This document shows positions 31,052 to 40,962 of a stretch of DNA of 64,000 nucleotides, piece by piece (positions within the stretch are counted from its first letter, which is position 1; each line of letters begins with the position of its first letter). The stretch comes from CAWGLW01 sp963823525 (GTDB taxonomy: Bacteria; Pseudomonadota; Gammaproteobacteria; Steroidobacterales; Steroidobacteraceae). Both the position numbers and the translations under genes were made by a program. Under the pieces are notes generated by a model. That model saw nothing but the letters and a program-made list of their open reading frames with translations, did not search any database and was not told where the DNA came from. Location: NCBI GenBank assembly GCA_963823525.1, contig CAWGLW010000006.1, positions 558,001 through 622,000 of the forward strand. The letters run 5' to 3'.

Positions 31052-32314
31052 ATGTACCTTGAACACTTCCAACTCTCGGAGCTGCCGTTCCGCCTGAGCC
31101 CGGACCCGGCATTCCTGTACCTGAGCCAGATTCACTCGCGCGCCAAGGCGTACATGGAGTCCACGATCTGGTTTACGGACGGTTTCGTGGTCATCACCGG
31201 CGAAATCGGCGCCGGCAAGACGACGCTGATCGAAACGTTCCTGAAGGAAATCGATCAGGACGTCGTCATCGCCCAGATCAACCAGACCCAGGTAACGCCG
31301 ATCGAGTTTCTTCAGACGCTGCTGGCCCAGTTTGGATTCAGCCCGTTCCGGATGCGAAAAGCCGAACTGCTGGCGACCCTCAATAACTTTCTGATTGAGC
31401 AGTACGCCAACGGCCGCAAGGTGCTGCTGATTGTCGACGAGGCACAGAACCTCACGAACAAGGTTCTGGAGGAAGTTCGCCTGCTCTCGGGCATCGAGAC
31501 GACGAAAGAAAAAGTGCTGCGCATCATCCTCGCCGGTCAACCCGAATTGAATGAAAAACTCGATTCGGCCGACCTCGTGCAACTTCGGCAGAGGGTCCGG
31601 CTGCGTTTTCATCTCACGGCACTGTCGGCCGATGAGATGAGCGAATACGTGCAGCACCGACTGAACGTGGCCGGAGCCGGTGATCGTGAAATATTTTCCG
31701 CTGACACGTTTCCGGTTATCTTTAAATACACCGGCGGCATCCCGAGGCTGATAAATACGCTTTGCGACACGGCATTGCTCGCCGCTTTCGCCCAGGATCA
31801 CAGCACGGTTTCGCTCGAAGACCTGAACTCTGCCATCGAAGAGCTGCAGTGGGCGGAGTACGCCGCACGAACCAGCACGCATCTGCAGGAACTGCTCGAC
31901 GAAACATCTCCCCAGCTGCAGCCGCCCGTCGGACGAATCGTGGTCTCGCAGAAAGGCACCGTGGCATCCGAGGCCTACATCGTGCCCGGCCGATTCGTAA
32001 TCGGCCGAACCTCAGACAACGATCTTCAAATCGACAGTCGGTTCGTCAGCCGACACCACGCCCAGATACTGACCTCGGTCGACGGCAGCAGCTCGATCGA
32101 GGACCTGAACAGCACCAACGGCATCTTTGTCGGCGGCCGCCGCGTGAGACGGCACAAGCTCGTTCCCGAGGATGTCGTCAAGATCGGTACGCACCAGATT
32201 CAGTATTTCCGCGAAGATTCTCAGCCTGAACTGCTCGACTCCGATGACGCGGACGAAGACGAAGACGAACTCGAAGCGCTCGATGAGCTGACCGAAGACG
32301 GTAACGACAGATGA
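31052..32314 (+). CDS. ExeA/GspA-like AAA ATPase fused to an FHA domain
   Basis: 420-aa two-domain protein. Residues 1-270 are an ExeA/GspA-type AAA ATPase: MYLEHFQLSELPFRLSPDPAFLYLS, Walker A GEIGAGKTTL, Walker B LLIVDEAQNL, the sensor-like ILAGQPELNEKL, and GGIPRLINTLCD. Residues about 300-390 form an FHA phosphothreonine-binding domain with FVIGRTSDNDLQI, SRHHAQI and DLNSTNGIFVGGR (the GR-SxxH-N-TNG pattern). A very acidic tail ends the protein. ExeA proteins energise secretin assembly through peptidoglycan, but no secretion or pilus genes lie nearby. The FHA part suggests regulation by Ser/Thr phosphorylation. The ATG at 31052 follows GGAGGA. Confidence 0.9.
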   Translation: MYLEHFQLSELPFRLSPDPAFLYLSQIHSRAKAYMESTIWFTDGFVVITGEIGAGKTTLIETFLKEIDQDVVIAQINQTQVTPIEFLQTLLAQFGFSPFRMRKAELLATLNNFLIEQYANGRKVLLIVDEAQNLTNKVLEEVRLLSGIETTKEKVLRIILAGQPELNEKLDSADLVQLRQRVRLRFHLTALSADEMSEYVQHRLNVAGAGDREIFSADTFPVIFKYTGGIPRLINTLCDTALLAAFAQDHSTVSLEDLNSAIEELQWAEYAARTSTHLQELLDETSPQLQPPVGRIVVSQKGTVASEAYIVPGRFVIGRTSDNDLQIDSRFVSRHHAQILTSVDGSSSIEDLNSTNGIFVGGRRVRRHKLVPEDVVKIGTHQIQYFREDSQPELLDSDDADEDEDELEALDELTEDGNDR

Positions 32315-32327
32315 GAGCCGCGCGCCG

Positions 32328-32546
32328 TCACTCGTCGAGCGAACGCGCGTTGTACTCGCGGCGCGCCGCACGGTAATCCCGGCGGCGCATCCACAACACG
32401 AGTCCGGCGGTCAGGGAGACCAATCCTGTCGCCAGCAAAAGCCCCCGCGGACCGCGATCGATTGCAAACGAAAGCAGCAGCGCCGCGACGCCAGCCGTAA
32501 TGTAGACGTACGGCAGGGACTCGTAGAGAGGTCGCGGAATCCACAT
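32328..32546 (-). CDS. Small two-helix membrane protein, unknown
   Basis: 72-aa protein starting MWIPRPLYESLPYVYI with two hydrophobic segments, about residues 14-28 and 32-50, and a basic C-terminus (WMRRRDYRAARREYNARSLDE). The order and topology suggest an inner-membrane hairpin with the charged end inside. GAGG stands 8 bases before the ATG, favouring this start over one 14 codons upstream that would overlap tldD. It lies directly after tldD on the same strand, so it may be the last gene of that operon. No family is recognised. Confidence 0.65.
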   Translation of the reverse strand: MWIPRPLYESLPYVYITAGVAALLLSFAIDRGPRGLLLATGLVSLTAGLVLWMRRRDYRAARREYNARSLDE

Positions 32547-32571
32547 CACCGTTGCCTCGCCCCCTTGTTTT

Positions 32572-34074
32572 TCAGCCTGTGCCGCCAACGGTCAGCCCGT
32601 CGACGCGAAGGGTCGGCTGACCCACCCCGACCGGCACGCTCTGCCCGTCCTTGCCGCAGGTGCCCACGCCGTCATCGAGTCGAAGGTCGTTTCCGACCAT
32701 CGACACACGCGTCATCACTTCCGGGCCGTTTCCGATCAGGGTCGCACCCTTGACGGGGCGCGTGACCTTGCCGCCCTCAATCAGGTACGCCTCGCTGGCG
32801 GAGAAGACAAATTTTCCGGACGTGATATCGACCTGGCCGCCACCAAAGTTACGGCAGTAGAGACCCTTGTCCACGGAGGCGATGATGTCCTCCGGTACGT
32901 GCGGCCCGGGCAGCATGTAGGTGTTGGTCATGCGCGGCATCGTCAGGTGCGCAAACGACTCGCGGCGGCCATTGCCTGTCGGCGATACGCCCATCAGTCG
33001 CGCATTGAGCTTGTCCTGCAGGTAGCCGCGCAAGACGCCGTCCTCAATCAACGTCGTATGGCCTGTCGGAGTGCCCTCGTCATCGATGTTCAGCGATCCC
33101 CGGCGCGCCGCGAGTGTGCCGTCGTCGACAACCGTAACCCCCGCGGCCGCCACCTTCTCACCCATCCGGCCACTGAAGGCCGAGGTTCCCTTGCGATTGA
33201 AATCACCTTCGAGTCCATGCCCGACCGCCTCGTGCAGCAGCACACCGGGCCAGCCCGGCCCAAGGACCACGTTCATGGTTCCTGCCGGCGCCGGAATCGC
33301 CTCGATGTTCACCTGCGCCGTTCGCACCGCTTCGCGAACCAGCTCACGCCAGCGTCCCGAGACGAGAAACTCATCATAACCAAAGCGTCCCCCGCCACCG
33401 GCATACCCCTGCTCGCGACGCTCGCCTTGCTCCATGATCAGCGCGACGTTGAGCCGCACGAGCGGGCGCACGTCGGCTGCCAGCGTGCCGTCGCTCGCCA
33501 TCACGAGGATCGTCTCATGCGTGGCGCTGAGACTCGCCATAACCTGAGTGACGCGGGAATCCAGCGCACGAGCCTCGCGGTCGATGCTCTCAAGCAGCTC
33601 GACCTTGGCACGATCTTCCAGTGTCTCCAGCGGATCCAGCGGCCGATAGAGGGACTGCCGGCCGGACGCGCGCCAGGTCTGCACCGATCCCGACGCTCCG
33701 CTGCGCGCAATTGCGCGTGCCGCGTGAGCGGCCTCCAGCAATGCCGGCAATACGACCTCGTCCGAATAGGCAAAACCGGTTTTTTCGCCGGACAAGGCTC
33801 GCACGCCCACGCCACCGTCAATACTGTGCGCACCGTCTTTGACGATCCCGTCCTCCAGTGACCAGGATTCGTCACGGATGAGCTGGAAATAAACATCCGC
33901 GTAGTCGACGGCGTGACCCATGACATCGCCGAGGACATCGGCCACCCGGTCCTCGTTGAGGCCAGCCGGCAACAACAGCGATGAGCGGGCCAGTTCTAGC
34001 GGCTCGGTTTCGATCGTGGCGTCGCCGATCGGCGCGCGTGGAGCGAACAAGGCCGGGGGTATTTCGGTACGCAT
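32572..34074 (-). CDS. tldD: Metalloprotease TldD
   Basis: 500-aa zinc-dependent subunit of the TldD/TldE protease. The active-site motif is LHEAVGHGLEGDFNRKG (HExxxH), and other family blocks are YADVYFQLIRDESWSLEDGIVKDG, GVGVRALSGEKTGFAYSDE, AARRGSLNIDDEGTPTGHTTLIEDGVLRGYLQDKLNARLM and YCRNFGGGQVDITSGKFVFSASEAYLIEGGKV. It is the fourth downstream gene in maf-rng-yhdP-nitrilase-tldD, the Pseudomonas-like order. The partner pmbA is in the same window. Confidence 0.96.
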   Translation of the reverse strand: MRTEIPPALFAPRAPIGDATIETEPLELARSSLLLPAGLNEDRVADVLGDVMGHAVDYADVYFQLIRDESWSLEDGIVKDGAHSIDGGVGVRALSGEKTGFAYSDEVVLPALLEAAHAARAIARSGASGSVQTWRASGRQSLYRPLDPLETLEDRAKVELLESIDREARALDSRVTQVMASLSATHETILVMASDGTLAADVRPLVRLNVALIMEQGERREQGYAGGGGRFGYDEFLVSGRWRELVREAVRTAQVNIEAIPAPAGTMNVVLGPGWPGVLLHEAVGHGLEGDFNRKGTSAFSGRMGEKVAAAGVTVVDDGTLAARRGSLNIDDEGTPTGHTTLIEDGVLRGYLQDKLNARLMGVSPTGNGRRESFAHLTMPRMTNTYMLPGPHVPEDIIASVDKGLYCRNFGGGQVDITSGKFVFSASEAYLIEGGKVTRPVKGATLIGNGPEVMTRVSMVGNDLRLDDGVGTCGKDGQSVPVGVGQPTLRVDGLTVGGTG

Positions 34075-34079
34075 GATTC

Positions 34080-34892
34080 TCAGCTCGTCAGTCGTCGATG
34101 CTCGACGGAGGGGAAATTCTGCCTGAGGTCACGCTGTGCGACGAGGTCTATGTCGCCCAGGACCGTTCCCGGACCGTCGGGCAACCGGCCAAGCACGCGC
34201 CCCCAGGGGTCGATTATCATCGAATCCCCGTGCGTCTCACGCCCATTGTCATGAAGGCCGGACTGAGCCGGCGCGACCACGTAGCAAAGATTCTCAATAG
34301 CCCTTGCGCGCAGCAGCACCTCCCAGTGCGCGCGACCGGTGGCGGCCGTAAAGGCCGATGGCACGCAGAACCACTGTGCACCCATCTCGAGCAGGCGCCG
34401 GAAAAGTTCCGGAAATCTCAGGTCATAACAGACGCTGAGGCCCAGCCGGCCGACCGGCGTGTCAACGCAGACCGGCATCGTCCCGGCGGCCACCGTCGCA
34501 GATTCCCGGTAGCGTTCGTCGCGGCCCGGCAACGAGACGTCGAACAGGTGAATCTTGTCGTAACGCGCCACGATCCGGCCCCGGTCGTCGAAAACCAGGC
34601 AGGCCGAAGCAACTTTCCCTGAATCAGGGCTCTGCAGCGGAATCGTGCCCGCCACGATCCACAGGCGCAGCTCCGTCGCCAGCCCGGCGAGGAAGTCCTG
34701 TATGCGCCCGTCGCCCTGAATTTCGGCGAGCTCGATTTTGTCACGCTCGTCGCGACCCATGAATGCGAAGTTCTCCGGCAGTACGGCGAGCCGGGCGCCC
34801 TGGCCATGCGCAAGGCGCAGCCATTTTTCCGCGCTCTGCAGGTTCTGCTCCAGACCGGCGCTCGAGTTCATCTGCACGGCTGCTACGAGCAT
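34080..34892 (-). CDS. Carbon-nitrogen hydrolase (nitrilase superfamily, Nit-like)
   Basis: 270-aa amidohydrolase with the Glu-Lys-Cys triad: VLPENFAFMG, RYDKIHLFDV and LSVCYDLRFPELFR. The overall sequence resembles Nit2/omega-amidase and deaminated-glutathione amidase (Nit1). It overlaps yhdP by one base (TGATG) and precedes tldD by 5 bases. The same gene occupies this place between yhdP and tldD in pseudomonads. The physiological amide substrate cannot be read from sequence; metabolite repair is the best guess. Confidence 0.9.
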   Translation of the reverse strand: MLVAAVQMNSSAGLEQNLQSAEKWLRLAHGQGARLAVLPENFAFMGRDERDKIELAEIQGDGRIQDFLAGLATELRLWIVAGTIPLQSPDSGKVASACLVFDDRGRIVARYDKIHLFDVSLPGRDERYRESATVAAGTMPVCVDTPVGRLGLSVCYDLRFPELFRRLLEMGAQWFCVPSAFTAATGRAHWEVLLRARAIENLCYVVAPAQSGLHDNGRETHGDSMIIDPWGRVLGRLPDGPGTVLGDIDLVAQRDLRQNFPSVEHRRLTS

Positions 34893-37800
34893 CAGGGTTG
34901 CCCCTCAGGTGGGGCGGCGTCGGGCGGCTGCCGCTCGCCCGGCACGTCGAGGGCAGGTTGCTCAGATGCCGAGATGCGCTGCACGACCGGATCTGACCAA
35001 GGGCCGGTGACCCGATAGTAGGCACGCGTGAGGCCCTGCAACTGCCCCTTGAACAACTGGGACAGGACGAGAACGCCGGCGCCGATGACCGGACCTGCGG
35101 CCAGCGCACCGGCAACGGCGAGCGGACCGGTGGGATTCCCGCTGACCACGACGGTCTGGTCATAGTCCTGCCCGGCGATGCCGGTCCGCCCGGCAATACC
35201 AATGTCCACCGCCGGGCCCTTGAGCAGCAGGTTCCCGGTATAAGCGCTGCCCGAACGGACATCAAAATCGCCACGAACCGTATCGAACGCCAGGCCCGTC
35301 TCGGTAACGTCCCGAAAATCGAGCGCCAGCCGGCGGGGCAATGCCGCAACGCTCAACAGCCCGAGCACCCGCCCGGCTCCGGGCTCGACCGTGGTTATCC
35401 TGCCGTGATCAAGCTCCAGCTTCAGGGTACCGTTCATGCGCGCCAGTGCGTCGCTCGAGGGCCCGCCTGACCAGTTCAGGCTCGCGCGGACGAAGGCTTT
35501 TTTTGCTTCGACAGCGTCACGGTAATCCAGGGCCCTGGAAGCCTGGGCCAGGTCGTCGCTGCGAAATTCAAGGTCCAGCTGCGTCCGCGACCCATCGCCC
35601 TCGATTGTCCAGGCGCCTGTACCGCGCAGATTGAAATGCGGCGACTGGGTGGCCAGCCGCGAAAGGCGCAGCCCGTCGGGGGTCTGCACCACATCCGCCT
35701 GCAGCCAGCCGAAACGTCGTGATTCCCAGAGTAACTCCTGGGCGCGCACGAGCAGGGCCGGCAGCGTTCGAGGGTCGCGGTCTTCAGCCGTGCTCCCCGC
35801 AGCATCCGATCCGGCACCGCGCAACTCCAGTCGCCCCATTTCGAGCACGATCGGAAAGCCGCCCCGAGTGTCGTCGGGAATGGTTATGCGACCGTCGGCC
35901 ATGGGCCCGGATACATAAGCTTCCCATGCGGCCGGGCCCGGTGACAGCTTGAGCCCGACGTCATCGAATTCGAAGCCAAACACGCGCGCTCGATCCAGAT
36001 GAACATCGACGTTGCCTAGCCAGTCGGCCAGGGCTCGCTGCCCAGGCTCGGTCGATCGCAAAGCCAGCCACTCACCGAGTTCGAAGTCAGGCCAGTTACC
36101 TGCAACCTGCAGACCCGTCCGCGCCGGTAACGTCACCGGCTCGCCATCGAAGCGTGCCATGCCCCGGTCGAGGTTCCATTTCCCGCCGGCTCCGCGCTCA
36201 AAGCGCAGTGCGGCGCGCGCAGAGCCGGTCTCCAGGTTCACGTCGGTACGCCCGCTGGCAGGGATCAGCAGGCTCACCACGGTGTCACGGGTCTCCTCGG
36301 CTCTCTTCCCCAGTGGACGTGGCGCGCTGATTTCCACGCCGGAGAGGTCCGTGCGTACCTGCAGCTGCGTGGGCCACTGTTCCCCCTTCGCTTGTCGTTC
36401 AAGGTGACCGTCCAGCGTCCATGCAGCCGTGCCTTTCATGCCGATACCCGTCGGCAGGCCGATCAGCGGCGGCAATTGCGAACCGGCCGCGCGCCCGCGA
36501 CCGTGCAGGTCGATCGCCGCACTAACCCCGCGCCGCAGCGCGCGTGGCTCAAGTGTCAGCTCGAAAGGCCCGCCGAGCAGTTCGCCGCTCAGCGATGGCG
36601 CCTGAACCCGAAGACCCTCGATCTCGAGCCGGCCCTTGACCTTCTGTAGGGGCGAATTCAGGAAGGGCAGGCCCAGTGTCGCACCCTTGAGATCGGCAAT
36701 CACGCGATAGTAGGGATCGGCCTCACTGCCCGTCGCGATCTTCAGGCGTAACTGGTAGTCGGCCGGACCCTGGCCGGTCATTGCCTGAAACTGGTTGCCG
36801 AGTTGCGCGGCCAGAGGGCTGTTCTTCACCGTGTCGAGGGCACTCTCGAGATCACCACGGGCGGCCGCATCCACCTCGATGACCGGAGCCCGGTAATCCG
36901 CAATCAGGCATTCGGCGCTCGTCAGCTGCAGAGCGCCGACACGTCCGCCCTGCACGCGCGCTTGCGTCGATTCATTGTGGAACTCGACCAAGCCGTCAGC
37001 CTGGGTGATCGGCGGAAATCCGTCGTAATAGTTCAGCGTGGCGCCCTGAATTTCGGCACTCGCACGGAAGTCTCCTTCCCCCTGTTCGAAAGGAAAGTTC
37101 CGCACCGGGCCATGGTAGTTGACCTTGCCGTTGTGCACCCTTCCCGCGCCAAATGCCTGCTCGAGCCAGACGACCGTGCGCGGCTGCAGCCGGCCGACAG
37201 GCACGTACCTGCGAACGTCGGCAAGCTCGGCCTGCTGGACCTGGGCATCGAGTGTCAGCCGCGGTGAGATCGCGCCCCTTTCAAACTGGAACTCAAGTGA
37301 GCCCTGCGCGCGGTTGGCCGCCTGCTCGAGCTCGAAAAGTGGCGTGGCGAGGATCCAGGCCCGCCCATCCCGGCGCCAGGTGAGATTGCTTGACGCGCTG
37401 TCAACCTGCAGCGGCTCTCGAAACATCCTCGGGAAACTGAAGCTCGCCTGCCGCCCCCGCAAAGCAATCATGCCCTGCTGCTCCGTACCGGAGACTTTGG
37501 CACTGATGCCGGCAATGCCCGGGAGACGCCCGGTCGGCCGCAGCGAAAATCCTTCCACTTCGGCGCTGATCTGGAAATCGGGCGGCGCGCCGGCGCGCTC
37601 ACGCACCAGTTCTCCGTTCAGGGAGACGATCTCGCCCTGCGGATCCAGCCCGGACCAGCGATCAAAGCCGGCCGGTGCGAAGGCCAGCACCAGCGGCCAG
37701 AACGGCGCCAGTTTCAGATCGCCCGCAGAGAGTTGCATCGCGAAGGTCGTGCGTGGATTGCCACGAAACTGCCCCTGAAGATTCGCCGCCGCGGCCGGCA

Positions 37801-38899
37801 CGCCGTTCATCACAGTCACCAGGTCGCGGACTGCGAAGACCCACTGCTCGCCTTCCTGGCGCAGGCGAACCCGACCCGACAGTCGCTCATAGCGGACCTG
37901 CCGAGGCAGTCGCTGTGCGGGCCGCTCAACGATCGTCATGTCCATTGTTGGCGCACTCATCGGCTTCGAGCCGGGCTCGCGATAGGGCTCCGAGGTGACC
38001 AGCGTTGCGACGGGCGCGGGTTCGCGCGGCGGCATTTCCAGTACTGCGTTCTCGACATCGAGCCGCAGTCGCGCGGTACGCAATTGACCGTTTTCCACGA
38101 CCAGCACGGCAGAAACCGGCCCAAAGCCCGCCAGCGGCTGCGCAAACTGACCGGGCAGGAAATCCGCAACGCCGACCAGATTCAATCGATCGGTGCTCAC
38201 GTCAGCGCTGATATTGAGACTCTCAGGTTCACGCAGTGATCCTTCCAGGCTGCCCTCGAACCGGATGCCCGCCCCGATCGTCTCCGGTAACCGGGCTGAG
38301 CCCGATACTGCGACCGCGTCGTGGTGCCGCTCGAGCGTCAGGTCAAGCGCATCGAGCCGCCAGGGGCCGCGGCCGGTTTTGTCATCCCGAAACAAGACGC
38401 TCGCTTCGACGATCTCGACGATGCCCGCTGGCAGCCGGTCGAGATCAAAATCCGATTCGCTGGCCGGTCGCTCCTTCAGGCCCAGCAGCCTTATCCGCCC
38501 ATCCTCGAGTCGCACGATCGTGACACTCGGCCCGACAAAGCGTATTCGCCCGGCGACGATGTCACCGGTCTTGAAAAGACTCAGAAGATCGAGCCCGACC
38601 GATCCTTCGCGCGTCCTGAACAGCGCCTGCTCTCCGCCCTGATCCATCACGGTGACATTGCGCAGCACGATTTCGGGACCGAACATCCGCATGCGCGCAT
38701 CGAGGTCTGCGACTTCGACGCGCAGGCCGGTCTGCTCTTCCAGCCAGGCCTGCACCCGCTGCACGTTGTCCGGCAGAAGGGCCAGTCCGAGCCGCAGCGC
38801 GCCAAGCAGCAACGCTGCGAGGATCAGCACGGTGCCCAGCAGTCCGGCGGCGATACGCCAGAGGCGCGCCCAGGGACTGCGCCGGGCGCGCTTCGTCAC
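34892..38899 (-). CDS. yhdP: YhdP family AsmA-like protein
   Basis: 1335-aa very large envelope protein with one N-terminal transmembrane helix (LWRIAAGLLGTVLILAALLLGALRLGLALL) and a long beta-rich body ending in an AsmA-like C-terminal region. YhdP belongs to the bridge-like lipid transfer group with TamB and YdbH and moves phospholipids toward the outer membrane. YRVTGPWSDPVVQRI near the C-terminus is typical. It overlaps rng at its start by 4 bases and the nitrilase gene by one base at its end. The C-terminal tail is Pro-rich. Confidence 0.93.
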   Translation of the reverse strand: MTKRARRSPWARLWRIAAGLLGTVLILAALLLGALRLGLALLPDNVQRVQAWLEEQTGLRVEVADLDARMRMFGPEIVLRNVTVMDQGGEQALFRTREGSVGLDLLSLFKTGDIVAGRIRFVGPSVTIVRLEDGRIRLLGLKERPASESDFDLDRLPAGIVEIVEASVLFRDDKTGRGPWRLDALDLTLERHHDAVAVSGSARLPETIGAGIRFEGSLEGSLREPESLNISADVSTDRLNLVGVADFLPGQFAQPLAGFGPVSAVLVVENGQLRTARLRLDVENAVLEMPPREPAPVATLVTSEPYREPGSKPMSAPTMDMTIVERPAQRLPRQVRYERLSGRVRLRQEGEQWVFAVRDLVTVMNGVPAAAANLQGQFRGNPRTTFAMQLSAGDLKLAPFWPLVLAFAPAGFDRWSGLDPQGEIVSLNGELVRERAGAPPDFQISAEVEGFSLRPTGRLPGIAGISAKVSGTEQQGMIALRGRQASFSFPRMFREPLQVDSASSNLTWRRDGRAWILATPLFELEQAANRAQGSLEFQFERGAISPRLTLDAQVQQAELADVRRYVPVGRLQPRTVVWLEQAFGAGRVHNGKVNYHGPVRNFPFEQGEGDFRASAEIQGATLNYYDGFPPITQADGLVEFHNESTQARVQGGRVGALQLTSAECLIADYRAPVIEVDAAARGDLESALDTVKNSPLAAQLGNQFQAMTGQGPADYQLRLKIATGSEADPYYRVIADLKGATLGLPFLNSPLQKVKGRLEIEGLRVQAPSLSGELLGGPFELTLEPRALRRGVSAAIDLHGRGRAAGSQLPPLIGLPTGIGMKGTAAWTLDGHLERQAKGEQWPTQLQVRTDLSGVEISAPRPLGKRAEETRDTVVSLLIPASGRTDVNLETGSARAALRFERGAGGKWNLDRGMARFDGEPVTLPARTGLQVAGNWPDFELGEWLALRSTEPGQRALADWLGNVDVHLDRARVFGFEFDDVGLKLSPGPAAWEAYVSGPMADGRITIPDDTRGGFPIVLEMGRLELRGAGSDAAGSTAEDRDPRTLPALLVRAQELLWESRRFGWLQADVVQTPDGLRLSRLATQSPHFNLRGTGAWTIEGDGSRTQLDLEFRSDDLAQASRALDYRDAVEAKKAFVRASLNWSGGPSSDALARMNGTLKLELDHGRITTVEPGAGRVLGLLSVAALPRRLALDFRDVTETGLAFDTVRGDFDVRSGSAYTGNLLLKGPAVDIGIAGRTGIAGQDYDQTVVVSGNPTGPLAVAGALAAGPVIGAGVLVLSQLFKGQLQGLTRAYYRVTGPWSDPVVQRISASEQPALDVPGERQPPDAAPPEGQP

Positions 38900-40365
38900 A
38901 TCAGCACCACGTCATACTGATCGATTACGTAAAGGGCCTCGGTCTGCAACTGGATGGGCTTGCCTACCTGCAGTTCGAGTTCGCCCAGGGCCGCGGACTC
39001 CTCATCGAGGAGTCGCTCGATGACGTCGTTGTTCGCGAGCACGAGCAGCTTCTGAAAATCGAATTGCCCGGCCTGCCTTAGAATCTCGCGGAAGATCTCG
39101 TAACAGACGGTCTCCGGTGTCTTGACGAAACCGCGACCTTCGCAGGTCGGGCAGTCGATACACAGCTGATGAGCCAGGCTCTCACGCGTACGCTTTCGGG
39201 TCATCTCCACCAGGCCGAGTTGCGACACGGCCGACACGTGGGTCTTGGCGTGATCCGCCGCGAGGGCTTTTTCCAGCGCCTGCAGCACCTGCCGTCGGTG
39301 CTCGATCTCCTCCATGTCGATGAAGTCGATGATGATGATCCCGCCGAGATTGCGCAGCCGCAGCTGCCTCGCAATAGCAACCGCCGCCTCCAGGTTGGTC
39401 CGGTAGATTGTCTCTTCGAGATTACGGTGTCCGACATAGGCACCCGTGTTGACGTCAATCGTGGTCAGCGCCTCGGTCTGGTCGATGACCAGGTATCCTC
39501 CGGACTTGAGCGCCACCTTCTGCTCCAGCGAACGCTGCACTTCCTCCTCGACGCCCTGCAAATCAAAAACCGGTCGGCTGCCCGTGTAGTTCTCCACCTT
39601 GACGTTGAGCCCCGGCATGAACGTTGCCGCGAACTCCGACATGCGCCGGCAGGTATCTGCATGGTCGACCAGCACGCGATCGACGCCTTCACCGACGAGA
39701 TCACGCATCAGTCGCAGCGGCAGCGCGAGATCTTCGTGCACCAGGGAGCCGAATGCGGCCGAGCGCGCCCGGCTGGCCAGTACGTTCCACAACTTGTGCA
39801 GGAACATCATGTCCGCGCGCAAGGCCGAATGAGTTGCGCCTTCCGCGGCCGTGCGAACGATATAGCCCCCTGCCTCGTTCTCGCCCAGGCAGGCGTGAAC
39901 GACCTCGCGCAGCCTCTGGCGTTCTTCCTCGTTCTCGATTCGCGCCGAAACACCGACACCATTGCCAAAAGGCATGTAGACGAGATAACGCGACGGGATC
40001 GTCACGAACGTCGTCAGGCGGGCTCCTTTTGTTCCGAGCGGGTCCTTGAGAACCTGCACCAGGATGTCAGCGCCTTCGCTGACGAGTTCCCGGATGTTGT
40101 CGCGGCGAGGCGCATCGGCCGCGCTCTCGGCATCGGCCGGCTGGACGATATCGGAGACGTGCAGAAAAGCCGTGCGCTCGAGACCGATGTCAATGAACGC
40201 CGCCTGCATGCCGGGCAAGACCCTTGATACGCGCCCCTGGTAAAGGTTCCCCGCCAGGCCCATGCGACTTGCCCGCTCGATGAAGAGCTCCTGCAGCACA
40301 CCGTTTTCGAGCAGGGCCGCGCGGGTCTCACGCGGGCTGACATTGACGACAATCTCGGTGGTCAT
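38896..40365 (-). CDS. rng: Ribonuclease G
   Basis: 489-aa endoribonuclease acting on the 5' end of 16S rRNA and on mRNAs. The N-terminal S1 domain reads NLYQGRVSRVLPGMQAAFIDIGLERTAFLHVSDI. The catalytic DNase I-like part contains IDVNTGAYVGHRN and IIIIDFIDMEEIEHR with the two metal-binding aspartates. The Zn-link CPTCEGRG precedes the short C-terminal domain. It lacks the long RNase E scaffold. The order maf-rng-yhdP is conserved in gammaproteobacteria, and it overlaps maf by 4 bases. Confidence 0.97.
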   Translation of the reverse strand: MTTEIVVNVSPRETRAALLENGVLQELFIERASRMGLAGNLYQGRVSRVLPGMQAAFIDIGLERTAFLHVSDIVQPADAESAADAPRRDNIRELVSEGADILVQVLKDPLGTKGARLTTFVTIPSRYLVYMPFGNGVGVSARIENEEERQRLREVVHACLGENEAGGYIVRTAAEGATHSALRADMMFLHKLWNVLASRARSAAFGSLVHEDLALPLRLMRDLVGEGVDRVLVDHADTCRRMSEFAATFMPGLNVKVENYTGSRPVFDLQGVEEEVQRSLEQKVALKSGGYLVIDQTEALTTIDVNTGAYVGHRNLEETIYRTNLEAAVAIARQLRLRNLGGIIIIDFIDMEEIEHRRQVLQALEKALAADHAKTHVSAVSQLGLVEMTRKRTRESLAHQLCIDCPTCEGRGFVKTPETVCYEIFREILRQAGQFDFQKLLVLANNDVIERLLDEESAALGELELQVGKPIQLQTEALYVIDQYDVVLM

Positions 40366-40955
40366 GCCGCGACCTCACCCAGGCGCATGACGTTCGAAAG
40401 CAGCTGCCAGGTCTCGTACAGCGGCAATCCCATGACGCCGGAGTAACTGCCTTCGATCCGACTGATAAACACCGCCGCTCTGCCCTGCACGGCGTATCCG
40501 CCGGCCTTGCCGGCTGGCTCCCCGGTCAGCCAGTACCATTGGATTTCCGTCTCGTCGAGCGGCCGGAACGTCACGTCGCTGCTGCTGATGCGGACATCCA
40601 GACCGCGCTCCCGGAAAAGTGCCACCGCGGTGTGAACCTGGTGGGTTCGCCCGGACAGCGACCGCAGCATGCGCAAGGCCTCGTCGTGCCCTTCCGGCTT
40701 ACCGAAGATTACGCCATCGAGCACGACGGCCGTATCCGCCGCGAGCACCGGCGCGCGCTCTGCGTCCCCGAGCTGCATCCACAATGCCTCGGCTTTGCAC
40801 TTCGCGAGTCGACTCACGTAACGCGTCGCGTCTTCTTCGGGCAGCGGCGTCTCGTCCACCGACACTGGCCGGATCTCGTGCGGCACGCCGATCTGCCGCA
40901 GCAGTTCGCTGCGACGGGGCGACGCGGAAGCGAGGTAGAGGGCAAGGTCGGTCAT
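40362..40955 (-). CDS. maf: Maf family nucleotide pyrophosphatase (YhdE-type)
   Basis: 197-aa Maf protein, a dTTP/UTP pyrophosphatase by family membership. It has LYLASASPRRSELLRQIG, the catalytic VLAADTAVVLDGVIFGKP and GGYAVQGRAAVFISRIEGSYSGVMGLPLYET. The chosen start, MTDLALYLASASPRR at 40955, is the canonical one. It is the first gene of the maf-rng-yhdP-nitrilase-tldD operon, although the preceding OsmC gene is only 7 bases upstream and may be co-transcribed. Confidence 0.94.
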   Translation of the reverse strand: MTDLALYLASASPRRSELLRQIGVPHEIRPVSVDETPLPEEDATRYVSRLAKCKAEALWMQLGDAERAPVLAADTAVVLDGVIFGKPEGHDEALRMLRSLSGRTHQVHTAVALFRERGLDVRISSSDVTFRPLDETEIQWYWLTGEPAGKAGGYAVQGRAAVFISRIEGSYSGVMGLPLYETWQLLSNVMRLGEVAA

Positions 40956-40962
40956 CCGATGC

